A DNA stretch of 11,051 bases from Rhizobium sp. Its GTDB lineage: Bacteria > Pseudomonadota > Alphaproteobacteria > Rhizobiales > Rhizobiaceae. The position numbers were made by a program, and so were the translations under genes. The notes under the pieces were generated by a model. That model saw only the letters and a list, made by a program, of their open reading frames with translations, searched no databases and had not been told where the DNA came from. The stretch lies in assembly GCA_003527225.1 (NCBI GenBank), contig DPXQ01000174.1:1-11051 (forward strand), read 5' to 3'. The first letter of the stretch is position 1. Each line of letters opens with the position of its first letter. Shown here piece by piece: positions 7,280 through 11,051 of the stretch.

Positions 7280-7600
7280 ATGAAACAGGATTTGCTGGAA
7301 AAGGCTTGGGCTATGGCTTCGGACCGCGATGAACTGACCCCTGAGGAAGCGCGCCGCGACCATTGGGAAATGCTGCGTTTCCTGGCGCTCAACGCTGCCT
7401 TTGGTGCGTTTCTTGGCGTAGCAGTTACTTTCATGTTGATATGGCTCGATATCGGCGGCCTTGGTTCCCACATAGCCCGCGCGCAAAACCCGGTTCTGCC
7501 GGCCGTGCTGATCGCCGCGCCACTGGCGCTGACCTTCGCTGCGGCCGTGACCGCCTCTGCCATCATGCTTATGCCCTACAAGAGGAAGAAGGAGCGCTAG
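7280..7600 (+). CDS. Small two-helix inner-membrane protein of unknown function
   Basis: Product of 106 residues that I do not assign to a named family. An acidic and basic N-terminal segment (1-32, with ELTPEEARRDHWEM) is followed by two hydrophobic helices, about 33-55 and 71-97, and a strongly basic tail (YKRKKER), which suggests both ends face the cytoplasm. Codon use matches the neighbours, and the frame has good start and stop signals, so it is very likely real. GGAGG at 7261-7265 lies 14 bases before the ATG, which is far for a Shine-Dalgarno. A TATAGT at 7266-7271 could instead be a -10 box, putting the transcript start at or just before the ATG. The gene diverges from recF and is followed by slyX about 100 bases downstream. 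Confidence 0.75.
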   Translation: MKQDLLEKAWAMASDRDELTPEEARRDHWEMLRFLALNAAFGAFLGVAVTFMLIWLDIGGLGSHIARAQNPVLPAVLIAAPLALTFAAAVTASAIMLMPYKRKKER

Positions 7601-7700
7601 GGTCGACCGACTTTAGCATTGCGGGTCATGGTAGTTGACTTGTCGGGTCCGCATTCGGCATGAACCGACATCGCGAATTCACCGGACCCCGGAGAAACCT

Positions 7701-7910
7701 ATGGCCGACGAAGACGATCGCATCATGCGTCTCGAAGAAACGCTGGCTCACCAGGGCCGAATTATCGAGGAACTCTCCGACCAGCTCGCCGAGCAATGGA
7801 GGGTCGTCGAGCAGACCCGAGCCAAGCTCGAGCGTCTGACGGAACGGCTGCTGACGATGGAAGAGCAGTCGCACGATGCACCGCCGATTACGAAGCCGCC
7901 TCACTACTGA
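7701..7910 (+). CDS. slyX: SlyX family protein
   Basis: Small cytoplasmic protein of 69 residues, almost wholly helical with heptad-like spacing of Leu/Ile from about residue 8 to 54, as expected for the coiled-coil SlyX family. It ends in PPHY, the family's hallmark C-terminus. The biochemical role of SlyX is not known. I start at ATG 7701 rather than at the open-frame beginning at 7635, because GGAG at 7691-7694 sits 6 bases upstream and the residues before it (RVRIRHEPTSRIHR) are not coiled-coil-like. It converges on the TetR gene with a gap of 21 bases. Confidence 0.88.
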   Translation: MADEDDRIMRLEETLAHQGRIIEELSDQLAEQWRVVEQTRAKLERLTERLLTMEEQSHDAPPITKPPHY

Positions 7911-7931
7911 TCGCGGTAGTTTCGACTCCAG

Positions 7932-8543
7932 TCAGCCCCGTATGCCGTCGAGAATGGTTTTCACGACGGCCTCGATCTCTTCCTTCGCCGCATCGAGGCG
8001 GTTGGTCAGCAACCGGCTCCAGGCGAAGCTGGAGAGCATTTCCGCTACCAACTCGGGATCGACATCGCCACGAACCTCGCCGCGAGCCTGGGCGTCGCGG
8101 ATCATTTGACCGGTCTGGGCGCGCCGCTCGGCGGCATAAAGCGAAAGCGCGTTGGCTGCGGCTTCATCGGTCTGCGCCTCGGCGATGACCGAACGGAAGA
8201 CGGAGCCGCTACCGCCATCCCTCCAAAAGGCCAGAAGACCTGTGAGGAACTGTGTCAGGTCCTGCTCGACATTGCCCGTGTCGGGGTGCGGTATGACGTC
8301 CTTCTGTCGATGATAAACGTCGAGAAGGAGAGCAGCCTTGGAAAGCCACCAACGGTAGATCGTCGGTTTGCCCGCCTTGGCGCGCCTGGCGACAGCCTCG
8401 ATGGTGAAGGCACTGAGGCCGCCTTCCATCAGGATGGCTTCCGCGGCCGCGAGGATCGCCTCCTCGCTGGCCGGATTGCGCTGGGAGCCGATCGATGTGC
8501 GTCGATCCATCATCTGCTTTGCCATCGTCACGTCTGTCTCCAT
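7932..8543 (-). CDS. TetR/AcrR-family transcriptional regulator
   Basis: Dimeric repressor of 203 residues. The N-terminal helix-turn-helix domain spans about residues 25-72, with the DNA-contacting part FTIEAVARRAKAGKPTIYRW at 46-65. The C-terminal domain (about 90-203) is a helical ligand-binding and dimerisation domain that resembles the TetR_C_11 type; the ligand is unknown. The ATG read from 8543 is chosen because AGGAG lies 4 bases upstream; later in-frame Met codons (7, 11, 12) lack such a site. It is divergent from a small membrane protein gene, with two operator-like repeats between them. The likely arrangement is repression of that gene and of itself. Confidence 0.9.
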   Translation of the reverse strand: METDVTMAKQMMDRRTSIGSQRNPASEEAILAAAEAILMEGGLSAFTIEAVARRAKAGKPTIYRWWLSKAALLLDVYHRQKDVIPHPDTGNVEQDLTQFLTGLLAFWRDGGSGSVFRSVIAEAQTDEAAANALSLYAAERRAQTGQMIRDAQARGEVRGDVDPELVAEMLSSFAWSRLLTNRLDAAKEEIEAVVKTILDGIRG

Positions 8544-8571
8544 CTTTCTCCTGCCATAACATGAATTTCTA

Positions 8572-8600
8572 TTGAACGAAACGATCCGTTTCTATATAGA
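8572..8600 (+). promoter_or_regulatory. Sigma-70-type promoter of the small membrane protein gene
   Basis: TTGAAC at 8572-8577 and TATAGA at 8595-8600 are 17 bases apart, a good match to a housekeeping promoter, placing the transcript start near 8607. The -10 region is part of the palindrome TCTATATAGA (8591-8600), so a minus-strand promoter for the TetR gene may use the same box, with TTAGAA (complement of 8619-8614) as a weak -35. The promoter is interleaved with the operator repeats. Confidence 0.6.
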
Positions 8601-8617
8601 ACGAAACGTGCCGTTCT
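8574..8617. promoter_or_regulatory. Tandem TetR operator-like inverted repeats
   Basis: Two copies of an 18-bp element of form GAACG-N8-CGTT[TC] lie at 8574-8591 and 8599-8616, exactly 25 bp apart; both begin GAACGAAACG. The first also holds a perfect GAAACG-N3-CGTTTC palindrome (8578-8592). The second holds AGAACG-N8-CGTTCT (8598-8617). The first copy fills the spacer of the promoter and the second covers the -10 end and the expected start site, where bound repressor would block transcription in both directions. Confidence 0.7.
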
Positions 8618-8630
8618 AATGGAGAAGCCC

Positions 8631-8885
8631 ATGTCCGCAAATCTCGCCTCCCGACAGATCCCCTCCAGGCTCCGCCTGGCCATCCTCATGCTGGTTGCCG
8701 TCTATCCCTTCGTCACGGCAATCCTCTATGTCCTGATGCCGCTGACGGAAGGCTGGCCGATCTGGGCCCGCACGCTGGTGCTCGCGCCCGTGATGGTTTT
8801 CAGCATCGTCTATGCCATTGCGCCCACCATCCAGCAGCGTTTCGCCTGGTTCATCCTGCGCCAACCGCGCCCCGTGACTGCCTGA
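8631..8885 (+). CDS. Small membrane protein under TetR-type control
   Basis: Product of 84 residues with two hydrophobic helices, about 15-38 and 47-67, joined by a short loop with EGWPIW, and a basic C-terminal tail. I do not recognise a named family with confidence; two-helix proteins of this size beside TetR genes are often DUF-type. I start at ATG 8631 because GGAG at 8621-8624 sits 6 bases upstream. The in-frame ATG at 8619 has no ribosome binding site and would fall close to the predicted transcript start. Its promoter carries two operator-like repeats shared with the TetR gene, so it is probably the repressor's main target. It ends before a bidirectional terminator. Confidence 0.75.
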   Translation: MSANLASRQIPSRLRLAILMLVAVYPFVTAILYVLMPLTEGWPIWARTLVLAPVMVFSIVYAIAPTIQQRFAWFILRQPRPVTA

Positions 8886-8895
8886 GATCTGACCG

Positions 8896-8940
8896 CAAAA
8901 AAGAAGCGAGCCGGAGAGGTCTCCGGCTCGCTTGATTTTT
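8896..8940. terminator. Bidirectional intrinsic terminator
   Basis: A perfect 13-bp stem (8904-8916 with 8921-8933) with a 4-base loop is flanked by a T run on the plus side (TTTTT at 8936-8940) and an A run on the other (8897-8902), which gives a U tract on the minus strand. It can end both the small membrane protein transcript and the dnaK-dnaJ transcript. Confidence 0.88.
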
Positions 8941-8958
8941 CAAAGACACGATGATCGG

Positions 8959-10107
8959 TCAGTCGCTGAGCGTATCGAAGAAATCCTTCATCCGGGCGAA
9001 GAAGCCCGTCGATTCCGGATTGTTTTCCTTCGACGACAGCTGCTCGAATTCCTGCAGCAACTCACGCTGACGCTTGGTCAGCTTCTGCGGCGTTTCGATC
9101 TGGATCTGGATATAAAGATCGCCCGTCTGCGTCGAACGCAGGACCGGCATGCCCTTGCCCTTCAGCCGGAACTGCTTGCCCGCCTGGGTACCTTCCGGAA
9201 CCGTCACGCGCGACTTCGATCCGTCCAGCGTCACCACATCGAAGGTCCCGCCAAGCGCGGCAGTGGTCATCGAGATTGGAACCGAGCAATAGAGATCGGC
9301 GCCATCGCGCTGGAAGAATTCGTGCGGCTTGACCGACAGGAAGATATAGAGATCGCCCGACGGACCACCCCTGAGGCCCGCCTCGCCCTCGCCCTGCAGG
9401 CGAATGCGGGTGCCGTCCTCGATACCCGATGGAATGTTGACCGACAGCGAGCGTTCTTCCGTGACGCGGCCCTGGCCGTGACACTTCGTGCACGGGTCGG
9501 AAATCGTCTGGCCCCGGCCGTGACAGGTCGGACAGGTGCGTTCGATCGAGAAGAACCCCTGAGCTGCGCGAATCCGCCCTGTGCCCTGACAGGTCGAACA
9601 GGTGGTCGGCTTCGTTCCTGGCTTGGCGCCGCTTCCGGTGCAGACGTCGCAGGTGATCGATGTCGGAACTCGGATCTGCGCGGTCTTGCCACTATAGGCT
9701 TCCTCGAGCGTGATCTCCATGTTGTAGCGAAGGTCCGCGCCGCGTTCGCGTCCGCCTGTGGAGCGCGCCCGGCCACCCCGGCTGCCGCCCATCATCTCGC
9801 CGAAGATGTCCTCGAAGATGTCGGAGAAGCCACCGCCAGAAAAACCGCCGGACTGGAAGCCGCCTGCGCCCATGCCGCCATGCTCGAAGGCAGCATGGCC
9901 GAAACGGTCATAGGCCGCGCGCTTCTGCGGGTCCTTGAGCGTCTCGTAAGCCTCGTTGATTTCCTTGAACTTCTTTTCCGCGTCCGCATCGTCCGGATTC
10001 TTGTCCGGATGGAGTTTCATTGCCAGCTTGCGAAAGGCGCTTTTCAACTCCTTCTCATCTGCGGTCCGGGCGACTCCGAGGGTCTCGTAGTAATCTGCTT
10101 TTGCCAT
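8959..10107 (-). CDS. dnaJ: Chaperone protein DnaJ (Hsp40)
   Basis: Co-chaperone that delivers unfolded clients to DnaK and stimulates its ATPase in the cytoplasm. The 382-residue product has every type I DnaJ part in order. These are a J domain (1-70) with the catalytic HPD at 33-35, a Gly/Phe-rich linker (about 76-115), and a zinc-binding domain with four CxxCxGxG repeats (cysteines 153/156, 170/173, 192/195, 206/209). The C-terminal client-binding and dimerisation domains follow. The start ATG read from 10107 is the standard [12 protein letters not shown] opening. It lies 4 bases after the stop of the preceding secreted-protein gene, so it is translated from the same message as dnaK. A bidirectional terminator follows the stop. 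Confidence 0.97.
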   Translation of the reverse strand: MAKADYYETLGVARTADEKELKSAFRKLAMKLHPDKNPDDADAEKKFKEINEAYETLKDPQKRAAYDRFGHAAFEHGGMGAGGFQSGGFSGGGFSDIFEDIFGEMMGGSRGGRARSTGGRERGADLRYNMEITLEEAYSGKTAQIRVPTSITCDVCTGSGAKPGTKPTTCSTCQGTGRIRAAQGFFSIERTCPTCHGRGQTISDPCTKCHGQGRVTEERSLSVNIPSGIEDGTRIRLQGEGEAGLRGGPSGDLYIFLSVKPHEFFQRDGADLYCSVPISMTTAALGGTFDVVTLDGSKSRVTVPEGTQAGKQFRLKGKGMPVLRSTQTGDLYIQIQIETPQKLTKRQRELLQEFEQLSSKENNPESTGFFARMKDFFDTLSD

Positions 10108-10111
10108 GGTC

Positions 10112-10585
10112 TTACAAAGCTCTCAAAGCTTTCTCCACACTCGTGTGGCTGCCAGTATTCTTGCCTGCCTGCTTTTCGCAGGCGGCCATGTCCTTCTGAA
10201 AGTCCGACGCTGCGGCACGGGCATCCTCGATCAGCAACCGGCGTCGCTCGCCCTTGTTGGCCAGTCCATCGGCCGCAGACACGGCGAGAAAGGCCAGAGA
10301 ATGGGCAGCCATGTCGCAGGAGGTCACGCTGCCGCCATTCTCGCGGCGCTGGAGCGCCGCTTCGATGATCCGGCCGAGTTCGCTTCCTGTCTTGGATAAT
10401 TGCCGGCTGTCGCCCGCACCGATCGCCTTGACGATGGTTGCCTCGGCGGAGCTCACCTTGCGGAACACCGTTTCGATCTGGCCGTTGTCCTGCGCCGAGA
10501 CGGCGCTCGCGCAGAGGGCCAATGAAAATGCGGCTGGCCCGAAGGCCAGCCTCTTGGATGTCGGGCGCGTAGCCGGCCTCAGCAT
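10112..10585 (-). CDS. Predicted periplasmic protein of unknown function between dnaK and dnaJ
   Basis: Product of 157 residues that I do not recognise. It begins with a basic N-terminus ([10 protein letters not shown]) and a hydrophobic segment ending in ASAVSA, a good type I signal peptidase site after residue 31. The cysteine at 25 does not make a proper lipobox (LALC), so a lipoprotein is unlikely. The mature part is helical and polar, with two cysteines (C90 and C136) that could form a disulfide. Its start overlaps the dnaK stop as TGATG (10587-10583), and its stop lies 4 bases before the dnaJ start. It is therefore locked into the dnaK-dnaJ operon and probably translationally coupled to dnaK. 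An envelope protein expressed with cytoplasmic heat-shock chaperones is unexpected; a role in envelope stress is conceivable but unproven. Confidence 0.8.
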   Translation of the reverse strand: MLRPATRPTSKRLAFGPAAFSLALCASAVSAQDNGQIETVFRKVSSAEATIVKAIGAGDSRQLSKTGSELGRIIEAALQRRENGGSVTSCDMAAHSLAFLAVSAADGLANKGERRRLLIEDARAAASDFQKDMAACEKQAGKNTGSHTSVEKALRAL

Positions 10586-11051
10586 CAGGCCGACTTCTTC
10601 GCGTCGTCGTCCTTGACTTCCTCGTAGTCGGCATCGACGACATCGTCATCCGAACCCTGGGCGGACGCACCGCTTTCGCCGGCCTCCGCTTGCTGGGCTT
10701 CGTAGATGGCCTGACCGAGCTTCATGGAAACTTCCATGAGCGACTGGGTCTTGGCCTGGATGTCGTCGGCGTCCGGCTCGGGGGCCTCGATCGCGGTCTT
10801 CAGCGCGGCAATGCCATCCTCGATCGCCTTGCGGTCGGTCTCGGAAACCTTGTCGCCATATTCCGTGAGCGACTTTTCCGTCGAATGGACGAGGCTCTCG
10901 GCATGGTTCTTGGCTTCGACCGCGGCGCGACGCTTCTTGTCTTCCTCGGCGTGCGCTTCGGCGTCCTTGACCATCTTCTCGATGTCGGCGTCGGAGAGAC
11001 CACCGGAGGCCTGGATGCGGATCTGTTGTTCCTTGCCGGTGCCCTTGTCCT
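10585..11051 (-). CDS. dnaK: Chaperone protein DnaK (Hsp70), C-terminal part
   Basis: Only the last 154 residues are in the window; the gene continues past the right edge on the minus strand. The visible part starts in the end of the substrate-binding beta domain ([16 protein letters not shown]). It continues through the helical lid ([19 protein letters not shown] onward) and ends in the disordered acidic tail with [10 protein letters not shown], the usual bacterial DnaK ending. DnaK is the ATP-driven Hsp70 that works with DnaJ and GrpE on unfolded proteins. The stop TGA overlaps the start of the next gene by one base (TGATG). The promoter, and any sigma-32 or other heat-shock control, lies outside the window. 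Confidence 0.97.
   Translation of the reverse strand, partial: DKGTGKEQQIRIQASGGLSDADIEKMVKDAEAHAEEDKKRRAAVEAKNHAESLVHSTEKSLTEYGDKVSETDRKAIEDGIAALKTAIEAPEPDADDIQAKTQSLMEVSMKLGQAIYEAQQAEAGESGASAQGSDDDVVDADYEEVKDDDAKKSA

Noticed and set aside
7635..7664. TTGACT (7635-7640) with CATGAA (7659-7664) as a promoter for slyX
   Set aside because: The -35 half is fair and the spacing is 18, but the -10 half matches poorly; I cannot tell it from chance.
7911..7931. Terminator between slyX and the TetR gene
   Set aside because: Only a 5-bp ACTAC/GTAGT repeat around the slyX stop, with no U tract on either strand.
8932..10368. 478-codon plus-strand open frame opposite dnaJ
   Set aside because: dnaJ on the other strand is complete with all domains; the plus-strand frame is Arg/Leu/Ala-rich shadow sequence running through the 3' part of the neighbouring gene.

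Overview
The window looks like the chromosome of a member of the Rhizobiaceae (Rhizobium/Agrobacterium/Sinorhizobium type). The grounds are high GC, protein sequences close to rhizobial housekeeping proteins, a membrane-anchored cytochrome c of the CycM type, and recF lying near dnaK-dnaJ rather than beside dnaA-dnaN. It is an ordinary core region. I see no insertion sequence, prophage, CRISPR array, tRNA or rRNA.

Left part (1-3698): a CycM-type cytochrome c (+) ends in a strong intrinsic terminator. It faces an AEC-family permease (-). The 403-base gap between the permease and a PfkB-family adenosine kinase (+) is not empty: the minus strand carries a chain of hairpins ending in a classic intrinsic terminator, a good candidate for a small RNA of about 165-170 nt. 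The kinase gene overlaps by 8 bp the end of a convergent gene for a secreted bacterial-SH3 protein.

Middle part (3699-7124): a D-2-hydroxyacid dehydrogenase (+) converges on a minus-strand cluster read recF, then a MoeB/ThiF-type adenylyltransferase, then a GNAT acetyltransferase. The last two overlap as ATGA and are probably translationally coupled.

Right part (7125-11051): a small two-helix membrane protein (+) is followed by slyX (+). Next comes a TetR-family repressor (-) divergent from a small membrane protein (+). Between them, two copies of an 18-bp operator-like repeat sit on a good promoter, which makes a self-contained regulated pair. A bidirectional terminator separates this pair from the heat-shock operon on the minus strand: dnaK (C-terminal part only), a secreted protein of unknown function, and dnaJ. 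The dnaK stop overlaps the start of the secreted protein gene as TGATG, and the next gap to dnaJ is 4 nt, so the three are almost certainly co-transcribed.

The items most worth a second look are the candidate small RNA at about 1682-1850, the tandem operator at 8574-8617, and the exported protein placed between dnaK and dnaJ.
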